DNA from: Spirochaetaceae bacterium
Lineage (GTDB): Bacteria > Spirochaetota > Spirochaetia > SZUA-6 > Bin103
Direction: 5' to 3'
Length of the DNA stretch: 64,000 bases
Assembly: GCA_028820215.1 (NCBI GenBank)
Contig: JAPPKD010000172.1
Coordinates: 1 to 64,000 of the forward strand
The position numbers and the translations under genes are program-made. The notes under the pieces were generated by a model that made no database searches, was not told the origin of the DNA, and saw nothing but the letters and a program-made list of their open reading frames with translations. The first letter of the stretch is position 1. Every line of letters starts with the position of its first letter. Below, one piece after another: positions 52,524-60,734 of this stretch.

Positions 52524-54010
52524 CCGGCCGTCCGGTGCGACAGCCCAACGTCCTGTTCCTCATCGCACACGACATCTCACTGCGCTTCGGCTGCTACGGC
52601 GACCCGCGCGCCGTGACCCCGCACCTCGACGCGCTCGCCGCCGGTGGCACCCTGTTCGAGAACGCCTTCTGCCAGTTCCCGCTGTGCGCGCCGGCGCGCA
52701 CCTGCCTGATGACCGGCCGCCGGCCCGACACCGTGCGGCGCCACGAGAACGACGGCACGGAATTCTACGCCGGCATGCGCCGCCGGCTGCCCTGGATCCG
52801 CACCATCCCGGAGCTGCTGCGCGCCGGCGGTTACCGCACCGCGAGCCTGCACAAGGTCATGCACGAGTACGACGCCGATCCGCCGAGCTGGAGCGAACCG
52901 CAATGGTATGCGACCACCGGCGAGGCGCCGCCGTGGTGTCCGGACGATTTCGACTGCCGCGAGCGGGCGCGGCGCTACCTCTCGCCCGTGAATCGCACCC
53001 TGATGGAGGAGCGCTTCCGCGCCCTGCTGGCCGCCGAGCCGGATGCCGCCACCCAGTTCAAGCGCTGGCGCGGCGGCCCGGTCGAGCGCGCGCCGGTGGA
53101 GGACGGTGCCTACTACGCGGGCGAGGTCGCCGCCGAAGCCATCCGGGTGTTGCGCGCCCACGCCGCGGATCAGGAGGCCGCGCCCCTGTTCCTGGGCGTC
53201 GGATTCTGCAACACCCACCTGCCGTGGCTGGCGCCGGACCGCTACTGGCGGCCGCACGACGGCACTGACTTCGGCGCCGAAGCGGGATACGACACCCCGC
53301 GGCCCGCGCCGCTCGCGGCCGAGCTGGCGGTGGCGGGCAACGAGCCGTTCCAGTACTACGAGCAGACCGACCACCTGCCGGGCGCCCGCGCGGCCTGGCA
53401 GCCGACGTCGCAGCAAGCCGAAGAGCTGCGCCGCGGCCACTACGCCGCCGTCAGCTACGTCGACGCCCAGATCGGCCGCACCCTGGCCGCCCTCGACGAG
53501 ACCGGACTGGCGCAGGACACGGTGGTGGCCTTCACCACCGACCACGGCTTCGCCCTCGGCGAGCACCGCCACTGGGGCAAGGGAGTGACGTGGGAACCAG
53601 ACCTGCAGGTTCCGCTGCTGCTGCGCGTTCCGGGCAGCACGGCCGGCCAGCGGGTCACGGGCCTGACCGAGCACGTCGACCTGATGCCCACCCTGCTGCA
53701 CCTCGCCGGCGTCCCGGTCCCCGAATGGGCGGAAGGAAGCAATCTGCTGCCGCTGCTGGACGATCCTTCGGCGCCCGGAAAACCAGCGGTGTTCGCGCAG
53801 GCGCACCGCGGCGGGCTGACGGCCTACTCCACGCGGACCGCGGAGCACCGCTACACCCGCTGGCTCGACGCGACAGGTCAAGTTCAGGCGGAAGAGCTAT
53901 ACGACCACATCACTGACCCGGCCGAGGCTGCCAACCGCGCACCAGATTCCGATCCGTCCCTTCTCTCCCACCTGCGCTGCCTCGCTTCCGATGTGAAGCG
54001 TCGCGGTTGA
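52520..54010 (+). CDS. Sulfatase (arylsulfatase/alkaline phosphatase superfamily)
   Basis: Formylglycine-dependent sulfatase (496 aa). The signature PLCAPARTCLMTG holds Cys56, to be converted to formylglycine. The metal-binding pair sits in the N-terminus (LFLIAHD). A second signature around GKGVTWEPDLQVPLLLRVPG and TTDHGFALGEHRHWGKG are present. The C-x-P-x-R core has Ala at the second position, allowed by the sulfatase pattern. No signal peptide, so it acts on imported sulfate esters. The maturation enzyme is not in the window. GTG 52520 is coupled to the FAD oxidoreductase gene. Confidence 0.9.
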   Translation: MTGRPVRQPNVLFLIAHDISLRFGCYGDPRAVTPHLDALAAGGTLFENAFCQFPLCAPARTCLMTGRRPDTVRRHENDGTEFYAGMRRRLPWIRTIPELLRAGGYRTASLHKVMHEYDADPPSWSEPQWYATTGEAPPWCPDDFDCRERARRYLSPVNRTLMEERFRALLAAEPDAATQFKRWRGGPVERAPVEDGAYYAGEVAAEAIRVLRAHAADQEAAPLFLGVGFCNTHLPWLAPDRYWRPHDGTDFGAEAGYDTPRPAPLAAELAVAGNEPFQYYEQTDHLPGARAAWQPTSQQAEELRRGHYAAVSYVDAQIGRTLAALDETGLAQDTVVAFTTDHGFALGEHRHWGKGVTWEPDLQVPLLLRVPGSTAGQRVTGLTEHVDLMPTLLHLAGVPVPEWAEGSNLLPLLDDPSAPGKPAVFAQAHRGGLTAYSTRTAEHRYTRWLDATGQVQAEELYDHITDPAEAANRAPDSDPSLLSHLRCLASDVKRRG

Positions 54011-54046
54011 CCCGGCCTCCCCTTCCGGCGCTCGGCATCACGGTGC

Positions 54047-54052
54047 TACGCT
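54047..54052 (+). promoter_or_regulatory. TACGCT -10 box, leaderless-type spacing
   Basis: TACGCT, six bases (GATCGC), then the ATG of the DUF433 gene. The surrounding TACNCTGAT context is nearly the same as at 57560. Confidence 0.55.
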
Positions 54053-54058
54053 GATCGC

Positions 54059-54286
54059 ATGGACTATCGAGAGGTCCTCACCATTGAGCCTGGCAAGCGC
54101 GGGGGCAAACCATGCATCCGGGGGCTTCGGATCACCGTCTATGACGTTCTCGAGTACCTCGCATCGGGCATGTCCGAGGTTCAGATATTGTCCGATTTTC
54201 CGGACCTCAGACCCGATGACATCAGGGCCTGTCTTTCGTTCGCGGCTGATCGGGAGCGCCACTTCGTTTCGGTGCCCGCGGATTGA
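54059..54286 (+). CDS. DUF433 antitoxin
   Basis: Antitoxin (75 aa) with the full DUF433 pattern: IEPGKRGGKPCIRGLRITVYDVLEYLASGMSEVQIL then DFPDLRPDDIRACLSFAADRE. It is diverged from the three copies at 23.8-29.4 kb. It overlaps the DUF5615 gene by four bases. This intact pair shows what the decayed loci once looked like. Confidence 0.88.
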   Translation: MDYREVLTIEPGKRGGKPCIRGLRITVYDVLEYLASGMSEVQILSDFPDLRPDDIRACLSFAADRERHFVSVPAD

Positions 54287-54615
54287 AGTTGCTCTTCGAC
54301 CACAATCTGTCGCCTAGACTGGTCCGCAGCCTGACAAGCGTGTATCCAGGATCCATCCACGTCCGGGACGTCGAGTTGCAAAGCGCTGACGACTTCGTCG
54401 TGTGGACGTATGCCCGCGACAAGGGTTTCGCCGTAGTCTCCAAGGACTCGGACTTCCATCAATTGAGCTTCCTGCGCGGGCATCCGCCAAAGGTGGTATG
54501 GATTCGGCGCGGGAACTGCTCCACTAACGAAATCGAGTCGATACTTCGCCGGTACTCGAACGATCTGTCGGACTTCGATGCGGATCTATCCGCATCGTAT
54601 TTGGCGCTCTCATAG
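54283..54615 (+). CDS. DUF5615 PIN-like toxin
   Basis: Predicted PIN-like ribonuclease toxin (110 aa). N-terminus KLLFDHNLSPRLVRSL and the acidic cluster VVSKDSDFHQL, followed by PKVVWIRRGNCSTNEIESILR, match the family. The TTG start at 54283 overlaps the antitoxin stop as TTGA. It appears intact. Confidence 0.88.
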   Translation: MKLLFDHNLSPRLVRSLTSVYPGSIHVRDVELQSADDFVVWTYARDKGFAVVSKDSDFHQLSFLRGHPPKVVWIRRGNCSTNEIESILRRYSNDLSDFDADLSASYLALS

Positions 54616-54625
54616 GCTTTTCCGT

Positions 54626-55945
54626 ATGGCGATGAGCAGCGAACGGGTGAGCTGGAGCCGCAGCGTGCCGGTCCGCTACCAGGCGGACGTCGCCGTCATC
54701 GGCGGCGGCATAGCAGGAGTGAGCGCAGCCGCGGCCGCCGCCCGTAGCGGCGCGTCGGTGGTGCTGGTCGAACGGTTCGGCGTCACCGGCGGCAACATGA
54801 CGGTCGGCGGGGTGGCCAACTTCTGCGGCGAGACCGCCGGCCAAGGCGAGGTGTTCGACGAGATCCTGCGCCACCTGGAGCGGTTCGACGCCATCGTGCC
54901 CTACGAGCCGTTCGCCTACGGGGGATGCCAGTCGCGCGTCCTGGATCACGAGATCCTGGCGGTGATCCTGCAGGAGGTGCTGCTGGAGCGCGGAGTCAAG
55001 CTGCTGCTGCACACCCGCTTCGTCGACGTGATCGAGCGCGACGGCCGGCTGGCCGAGGCGATCGTGGCCGGCCCCTCGGGGCCGGAAGCGCTGCGGGCAC
55101 GCTGCTTCATCGACTGCACCGGCGACGGGCTGGTGGCCAAGGCCGCCGGCTACGCGGTCGAGAAGGGACGCGCCGAGGACCATCTCCAGCTCCCGATGAG
55201 CCTGATGTTCTTCGTGCGCGAAATGGGCGAGCCGGTCCCTGACCAGCTCCCGAAAGGCTGGTTCCAGCCGATCCGCCAGCGCGACGACCTGCCGATGACC
55301 AGCCCCAACTGGCCCAACGGTCCGCGCGGCCGGGCGATCAAGGTCAAGGTGCCGATGTTCGACTCCACCGACACCGAGAGCATGACCGCGGCCGAGATCG
55401 CGGCGCGCCGCCGCATGCTGGAGGTGCTCTCCTACTTCCAGGCGGTCGAGCGCAAGGACTGGCGCTTCGATCACTGCTCGCCGATCATCGGCATCCGCGA
55501 GGGGTACCGGATCGTCGGCCGGTACCAGCTGCGCGTCGACGATCTGCGCGCCGGGCGCGAGTTCGACGACGCGGTGGCGCGCGGCGTGTTCTACCTGGAC
55601 GGCCACAAGCCGGACGACGACAAGCGCACCTACATACTCCCCAAGGACGAGCTGTACGTGCCGCCCTACCAGGTCCCGTTCCGCTGCCTGGTCCCACGCG
55701 ACGGCCGCAACCTGCTGATGGCCGGCCGCTGCATGTCGGCCGACCAGCTCGCCCTGTCCTCCGCGCGCGTCACCACCACCTGCTCGATGATGGGCCAGGC
55801 GGCCGGCATCGGCGCGGCGATGGCCGCCTCGCGCGGTGCCGACACCGCCGAACTCGATCCCGTGGAGGTGCGGCGGGAGGTGGAGCGCCGCGGCGCCCAC
55901 CTCGCCGTCGACGAGCCGCCGCCGGCGCCCGTGCGCACGGGCTGA
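54626..55945 (+). CDS. FAD-dependent oxidoreductase (FAD_oxidored family)
   Basis: Flavoprotein (439 aa) related to the N-terminal part of the protein at 50382. Features: Rossmann motif VAVIGGGIAGVSAAAAAARSGASVVLVERFG, GGVANFCGE, GDGLVAKAAGYAVEKG, and C-terminal LLMAGRCMSADQLALSSARVTTTC. It lacks the propeller-like extension. ATG 54626 or ATG 54632 may start it; the frame extends upstream into the toxin gene without homology. The C-terminal stretch points convergently to the sulfatase at 55970. Confidence 0.87.
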   Translation: MAMSSERVSWSRSVPVRYQADVAVIGGGIAGVSAAAAAARSGASVVLVERFGVTGGNMTVGGVANFCGETAGQGEVFDEILRHLERFDAIVPYEPFAYGGCQSRVLDHEILAVILQEVLLERGVKLLLHTRFVDVIERDGRLAEAIVAGPSGPEALRARCFIDCTGDGLVAKAAGYAVEKGRAEDHLQLPMSLMFFVREMGEPVPDQLPKGWFQPIRQRDDLPMTSPNWPNGPRGRAIKVKVPMFDSTDTESMTAAEIAARRRMLEVLSYFQAVERKDWRFDHCSPIIGIREGYRIVGRYQLRVDDLRAGREFDDAVARGVFYLDGHKPDDDKRTYILPKDELYVPPYQVPFRCLVPRDGRNLLMAGRCMSADQLALSSARVTTTCSMMGQAAGIGAAMAASRGADTAELDPVEVRREVERRGAHLAVDEPPPAPVRTG

Positions 55946-55969
55946 CCTGCCCGGCGGAAAGCATTCCGG

Positions 55970-57448
55970 TCAGCCGGCCAGGCTCCTCGCGGCCGGCCAG
56001 CTCGTGCCGCCTCGGCCCGCCACGTGCCGCATCTCGCTGGCCACCAGGGTCGAGTGCAGCCGGGCGATCAGGCTGTCGCGGCGCGCGGCGTGGCCGCGGT
56101 CGTTCCAGAGGTTGGTGGTTTCGGTCGGATCGGCTGCCATGTCGTACAGCTCGCCCGCAGGCTCCGAGCGCGCCTCGGGATCGTGGAACAGCGACAGCTT
56201 GTAGCGGCCGTCGTGGAACATGGTTCCGTAGATCGGCGGGTCCCAGTAGCCGCGGTTGCCGTAGCCGGAGTTGCGGTACATCGTGAGCGCATGGTCGCGC
56301 GGTGAGGCCACCTCGCCGCGCGCCAGCGCCGCCAGGTCCTGCGATTCGGGCATCAGTGCGGCGGTCTCGGCAGCCGGCAGCCCGGCCACGTGCAGCAACG
56401 TGGCGGCCAGGTCGTGCGGCTGCACCAGCTCGCTCACCCGCGCGCCGGCCCGCTCGCCCTCCGGCAGGCGCAGGACCATCGGCACCCGGGTGCAGGGGTC
56501 GTAGAAGTAGGCGCCCTTGGTGATGAGCTCGTAGTCCCCGATCATGTCGCCGTGGTCGGACACGAACAGCACCAGGGTGTCGTCCGCGAGACCGCGCCGC
56601 TCCAGCTCGGCGAGGATGCGCCCCACCTGCCGGTCGAGGAAGGCGACCGATGCGAGGTAGCCGTGCCGCACGTCGGCCAGATCGCGACCGCCCGCGTGCC
56701 TGCCGTAGCGGCGCCGGAACCCCTCCCGCTCCCGCTGCACCGCGCTCGGGACCGGCTCGTGCGCCGTGGTCAGCGGGCGCACAGCATCGATGGCGGAGCG
56801 GTCCACCAGGCCGCCCGCCTCGGCCGGAAAGTCGAAGTACGGCGAGTGCGGATCGAAGAGACTCACGTTCAGAAAGAAGGGCCGCGCCGGATCGCGCTCG
56901 GCGAGGAAGGCTGCGGCGCGCTCGGCGGCCCAGGTGCTGAAGTGCGCCTCCGCCGGATGGTGGTCCTGCGGCCCTGACTCGAGCCGGCGCAGAAACTCCG
57001 GATGGTGCTCGCGCAGCCACGTGGCGTAGGCGTTGAACGGCGAGTCGAGATGGATCCGCGGATCGTTGCTCCATTCGTAGCGCTCGAAGCCGTCGTGCGG
57101 GTGGCGGCGCGCCGCCTCCACCACGTGCCCGGAGACGTGCAGTTTGCCTACCAGGGCGGTCTGGTAGCCCAGGCGCGCCAGGTGCGCCGGCAGCAGCACC
57201 TGGTCGTCCGGCAGCGTGTCGTGCAGCCGGTACACGCCGTGCCCAGGCAGCGGTTTGCCGGTCAGCATGCAGGCGCGGCTCGGCGTGCAGATGGTAGCGT
57301 TTGCGTAGCAGCGCTCGAACGTCACCCCGCCGGCCGCAAGCGAATCCAGGGCCGGCGTGGGGATGGCACGGCAGCCGTAGCTTCCGAGCGTGTCCCAGCG
57401 CTGCTGGTCGCTCATGATGAGCAGGATGTTGGGGCGTTTCGGATCCAT
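55970..57448 (-). CDS. Sulfatase
   Basis: Formylglycine-dependent sulfatase (492 aa). N-terminal metal site NILLIMSDQQRWDTLG and signature ICTPSRACMLTGKP with Cys54 in the canonical C-T-P-S-R context. FVSDHGDMIGDYELITKG follows in the middle. Similar to choline-sulfatase/iduronate-sulfatase relatives in size. No signal peptide, so a cytoplasmic location is likely. It is transcribed convergently to the FAD oxidoreductase and divergently from the AbiE-like pair. Confidence 0.92.
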   Translation of the reverse strand: MDPKRPNILLIMSDQQRWDTLGSYGCRAIPTPALDSLAAGGVTFERCYANATICTPSRACMLTGKPLPGHGVYRLHDTLPDDQVLLPAHLARLGYQTALVGKLHVSGHVVEAARRHPHDGFERYEWSNDPRIHLDSPFNAYATWLREHHPEFLRRLESGPQDHHPAEAHFSTWAAERAAAFLAERDPARPFFLNVSLFDPHSPYFDFPAEAGGLVDRSAIDAVRPLTTAHEPVPSAVQREREGFRRRYGRHAGGRDLADVRHGYLASVAFLDRQVGRILAELERRGLADDTLVLFVSDHGDMIGDYELITKGAYFYDPCTRVPMVLRLPEGERAGARVSELVQPHDLAATLLHVAGLPAAETAALMPESQDLAALARGEVASPRDHALTMYRNSGYGNRGYWDPPIYGTMFHDGRYKLSLFHDPEARSEPAGELYDMAADPTETTNLWNDRGHAARRDSLIARLHSTLVASEMRHVAGRGGTSWPAARSLAG

Positions 57449-57559
57449 GCACCGCGAGCCTGTCGCGCGCCCCTGCGGGCGTCAATCGATCTCGTCAGCC
57501 GTCCGCGAGCGCTCCCCGCGCCGCGTCCTCCTTGCTTTGGCAGCGCCGCCGATTGGCAC

Positions 57560-57565
57560 TACACT
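57560..57565 (+). promoter_or_regulatory. TACACT -10 box, leaderless-type spacing
   Basis: TACACT, six bases (GATACC), then GTG 57572. Almost the same arrangement as at 54047. Confidence 0.55.
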
Positions 57566-57571
57566 GATACC

Positions 57572-57946
57572 GTGGACAGCGGGGAGCTGACTCGCATCGC
57601 GCGAACGATCGTGTGGGACTACCACTACCGTCCCGAGGACGTGGCGGAGGTACTGCGCGGCAGCCGAGAGCGGATCGGCCATCTCGACAGACCGGCATTG
57701 TTCGTGCGGATGCTGCAGACGATGCCGTGGCAGCGTATCGTGACAGCGCTGACGCTCGATGAAGTCCGTGCGCTGTTGACTCCGGAGACGATCGCGCGGC
57801 TCTGGCCACCGTCCTTGCGGGAGCGTTATGCACGAATCCGAGGCTTACTACGAGGAGATCCTGTACCCCCTGCAGAATGGAGTGCTGACCACGCTCGCCA
57901 CTTGCGAAGCACCGTTCTATCTGACCGGTGGTACCGCACTACATAG
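57572..57946 (+). CDS. Probable antitoxin partner of AbiEii-like nucleotidyltransferase
   Basis: Small protein (124 aa) located directly upstream of an AbiEii-type nucleotidyltransferase gene, where the antitoxin is expected. It has a helical pattern (VWDYHYRPEDVAEVL, LFVRMLQTMPWQRIVTALTLDEVRALL) resembling small DUF6922-like partners, but not a clear AbiEi HTH. GTG 57572 follows a leaderless-type box. The last 118 bases overlap the toxin gene, more than usual, so the original stop may have been lost and the C-terminal 39 residues may be spurious. Confidence 0.55.
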   Translation: MDSGELTRIARTIVWDYHYRPEDVAEVLRGSRERIGHLDRPALFVRMLQTMPWQRIVTALTLDEVRALLTPETIARLWPPSLRERYARIRGLLRGDPVPPAEWSADHARHLRSTVLSDRWYRTT

Positions 57947-58538
57947 ACACTACTTCAAGCTCCGATATTCCGAGGATCTCGACCTGTTCGTCAACCAGGA
58001 TACCGGCTTCGGCGGCTACGTCGACCGAGCGCTCACAACCCTGCGAGAGTGAGGTTATCGGTTCGATGCAGATGCGTTTGTCCGTAACGACCAGTACGCC
58101 CGGGTCCTGATGACCGCGAACGAGGCGACTCTGAAAGTCGACTTCGTCAACGACAGCGCACCTCGATTCGGAGCGGTGGTGTGCGGGACTCTCTTTCCGA
58201 GGATCGACTCCCTGCGCAACATCCTGTCGAACAAGGTCACGGCAATATACCGGTTGGAGAGCAAGGACATCGTCGACCTCTGGGCAATCTGCAGCCATGA
58301 GGCGTTCCACTGGTCCCACGTTCTGGCCGAGGCTGCCGGAAAAGAGGTCGGGATCGACGCGGCTACCGTGGCGGACTTGGTACGCTCATTCCCGAGACAT
58401 CTGTTCGACACGGTCCGCTGGCGCGAACGGCCCGATGAGGAGCTGTTCTTTTCCGATCTCGCCGTTATCGCGTCGGATCTCCTTGCGGTCCGTGAGAATT
58501 CCCTGTACCACGCGCGCCGATCTTCCAGCGCGTGGTAG
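57828..58538 (+). pseudogene. AbiEii-type nucleotidyltransferase toxin with in-frame TGA
   Basis: Nucleotidyltransferase of the AbiEii/AbiGii toxin family. The active-site motif LTGGTALHRHYFKLRYSEDLDLFV is intact. At codon 75 the frame meets TGA (58050-58052) and then continues without shift: [42 protein letters not shown], to the stop at 58538. One base change (for example CGA to TGA) explains this. The full length would be about 236 residues. The toxin is therefore probably inactive while its partner remains open. Confidence 0.8.
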
Positions 58539-58584
58539 ACCTCCGTCAGTCTCGCGGTCACAGAATGCCCGAGTGGAGAAAGCC

Positions 58585-59082
58585 ATGACGGACCAGCCGA
58601 ACGTGCTCTTCGTCATGACCGACCAGCAGCGATTCGACACGATCGCCGCGCTCGGCAACCGCCACATCTACACGCCCAATCTGGACCGGCTGGTGCGGCG
58701 CGGGGTGAGCTTCACCAACGCCTAATCCACCTGCCCGGTGTGCGTGCCGGCCCGCTACACGATCCGCACCAGCTGCGAGCCGCCGGCCACCAGGGTCTCA
58801 CCAACCGCATCTCCGAGCCGGCGCCCGGCCAGGCCGACACCGTCGAGGGCCGCTGCGGGCCCTACCTGGCCAAGGTCATGCGGCGGCTCGGCTACCGCAC
58901 CTTCGGCGTCGGCAAGTTCCACTCCAGCCCCGGGCGCGAGCCGCTCGGCTACGACGTCCACCTGCACAGCGAGGAGCTGCGCGCCTCGCCCGAAGAGCGC
59001 GACACCGACGCCTACGCGGCGTGGCTTGCCCGCGAGCACCCCGAGTACGGCCACCTGGAGCAGCTCATGGGCGGCGCCCACC
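58585..59082 (+). pseudogene. Truncated sulfatase remnant
   Basis: The start encodes a sulfatase N-terminus ([27 protein letters not shown]). A TAA at 58723 replaces the expected Tyr codon. The frame continues with TCPVCVPARYTIRT (the signature region), then shifts near 58800 into RISEPAPGQADTVEG and GYRTFGVGKFHSSPG. It is cut at about 59080, where the convergent aminopeptidase gene ends. The last 60% of a sulfatase is missing. Third sulfatase locus of the window and the only dead one. Confidence 0.8.
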
Positions 59083-59084
59083 CG

Positions 59085-60326
59085 TTACGTCCGAGGGCCG
59101 GGGATCGCCCACTCGCCTCCGCGCATCACCGGCTCGGTGGAGCCGTCGGCGAGCACGCCGTCGATGTCCATGCGGTCCGAGCCGATCATGAAGTCCACGT
59201 GCGTGGCGCTGGCGTTGGCGCCCGCGTCCGCGAGTTGCTGCTCCGACATCCCCTCCCCGCGGCTCAGGCAGACCGCATACGCCTGGCCCAGGGCGACGTG
59301 GCTGGAGGCGTTCTCGTCGAACAGCGTGTGGTAGAACAGCCGGCCGAGGCTGGAGATGGGCGAGCGGTGCGGCACCAGGGCGATCTCGCCCAGTCGGGCG
59401 GCGCCCTCGTCGGTGGCGATCAGCTTCTCCAGGACCTCGGCGCCCGACGCAGCCTGCACGCCGACCACCCGGCCCCGCTCGAAGGTCAGGCTGAAGTTCT
59501 CGATCAGCCGGCCGCCGTAGTTCAGCGGCTTGGTCGCGGACACGGTGCCGTCCACGCGCCGGCGGTGCGGCATCGTGAACACCTCCTCGGTGGGGATGTT
59601 GGGCACGAACGGCGTACCGTCTGCATTCCGGTCGACGGCGCCCTTCCAGACGTGGCCTTCGGGCAGGCCTACGGTGAGGTCGGTGCCGGGCGCGGCGTAG
59701 CGGAGCGCGGTGTAGGCCCGCGCGTTCAGGTGCTCGCGCCGCGCCTCCAGCGCGTCGATGTGCCGCCGCCATTCCTCCCGCGGGTCCGGCCGATCCACTC
59801 GGCACGCCTGGAAAATCGCGTCCCACAGGCGATCGACCTGCTCGTGGGCAGGCGCTTCGGGGAAGACCCGGGCTGCCCACGGGGCGACCGCGGCCGCGAT
59901 CACGCACCAGCTCACCCGCATGGTGCTGATGTAGTCGCGCCTGAACGGCTGCATCTGCTCGGACGCGACGCGCATGGCGGTCGCCACGCGCTCCGGGTCC
60001 TGATTCTTCAGCAGGTCGGGGTTGCCGCCGGCGACGGTGAGAAACGCGGCGCTCTGCTCGGCGCGCTCCAGCATGCCGCGCACGCGCCAGGCGGGGAACT
60101 CCTCGAAGGAGTCGGCCGGCGCATGCCGGAAGCGCACCAGGTCCAGCTCATCGTCGTGGTAGGAGACGTCCACGTACGGGCAACCGGCTGCGTACGCCCG
60201 TGCCGCGAGCGCCCGGGTCAACTCGACCGCCTCGATCGGCGCACGGATGACCAGCCGCTGTCCGGGCTGCAGATTCAGTCCGACCCCGATCGCCAGATCC
60301 GCGTACCGCTCCAGGTTGTTTGCCAC
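59085..60326 (-). CDS. Aminopeptidase, M29 family
   Basis: Metallo-aminopeptidase of the thermophilic-aminopeptidase (M29) family (413 aa). Conserved regions include the N-terminus MANNLERYADLAIGVGLNLQPGQ, RDYISTMRVSWC, NIPTEEVFTMPHRR (metal Glu), LGEIALVPH, ENASSHVALGQAY, and the final metal cluster ATHVDFMIGSDRMDIDG. GTG 60326 was chosen as it begins the conserved N-terminus and has a TAGATT box six bases upstream. Cytoplasmic peptide turnover is the likely role; it may process peptides taken up by the family 5 importers. Confidence 0.9.
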   Translation of the reverse strand: MANNLERYADLAIGVGLNLQPGQRLVIRAPIEAVELTRALAARAYAAGCPYVDVSYHDDELDLVRFRHAPADSFEEFPAWRVRGMLERAEQSAAFLTVAGGNPDLLKNQDPERVATAMRVASEQMQPFRRDYISTMRVSWCVIAAAVAPWAARVFPEAPAHEQVDRLWDAIFQACRVDRPDPREEWRRHIDALEARREHLNARAYTALRYAAPGTDLTVGLPEGHVWKGAVDRNADGTPFVPNIPTEEVFTMPHRRRVDGTVSATKPLNYGGRLIENFSLTFERGRVVGVQAASGAEVLEKLIATDEGAARLGEIALVPHRSPISSLGRLFYHTLFDENASSHVALGQAYAVCLSRGEGMSEQQLADAGANASATHVDFMIGSDRMDIDGVLADGSTEPVMRGGEWAIPGPRT

Positions 60327-60332
60327 GGAGCA

Positions 60333-60338
60333 AATCTA
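60333..60338 (-). promoter_or_regulatory. TAGATT -10 box, leaderless-type spacing
   Basis: Minus-strand TAGATT is followed by six bases and then GTG 60326 of the aminopeptidase gene; no SD sequence is present. Confidence 0.55.
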
Positions 60339-60437
60339 ACGCATCCGCTTCGCCGGCTGACAGGATCGATCGGCTGTGGCTCCGCTTCCGCGGTTGACCG
60401 TCCAGGTGAACGAGATGAACCTGAGCTCGTGCTGGTG

Positions 60438-60662
60438 GTGAATTTCCATGAAGTGAAGACTCGGCTCTTCGAGTTGCTCCGCTTGGTCGAGGAGCGCAAC
60501 GAACGCATCAGGGTGTGCAGAGACGGCAAGCCGGTAGCCGAGATCGGGCCCATCGCCCCTACGGCGCGCGACCCGCTGCGACCGGATCCGCTCCTGGCAG
60601 GAGGCGTGCTCCACGAGGATCCCGCCGCACGGCTCGCAGAAGAGGACTGGCCGCACTCGTAG
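60438..60662 (+). CDS. Phd/YefM-like antitoxin, orphan
   Basis: Short protein (74 aa) with the Phd-type N-terminal DNA-binding part (NFHEVKTRLFELLRLVEERNERIRVCRDGKPVAEIGPI) and a C-terminal toxin-binding tail (LAGGVLHEDPAARLAEEDW). Candidate GTG starts lie at 60429, 60435 and 60438; the last matches the family start. No VapC/PIN gene follows; the next 70 bases are non-coding. Antitoxin without its toxin. Confidence 0.75.
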   Translation: MNFHEVKTRLFELLRLVEERNERIRVCRDGKPVAEIGPIAPTARDPLRPDPLLAGGVLHEDPAARLAEEDWPHS

Positions 60663-60734
60663 GATACTTCAGGACTCGATCAGCCAGTATCCGGATGTCA
60701 GTGTGGTCTGGGGCTTCCGGATGAAGGATCGGTC

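Noticed and set aside
33150..58538. TGA read as a sense codon (selenocysteine or code change)
   Set aside because: TGA is the normal stop of many genes here (for example 2705, 10315 to TAG neighbours, 17423). The two in-frame cases are both in toxins, and other decayed genes carry TAG and TAA. Nonsense mutation is simpler.
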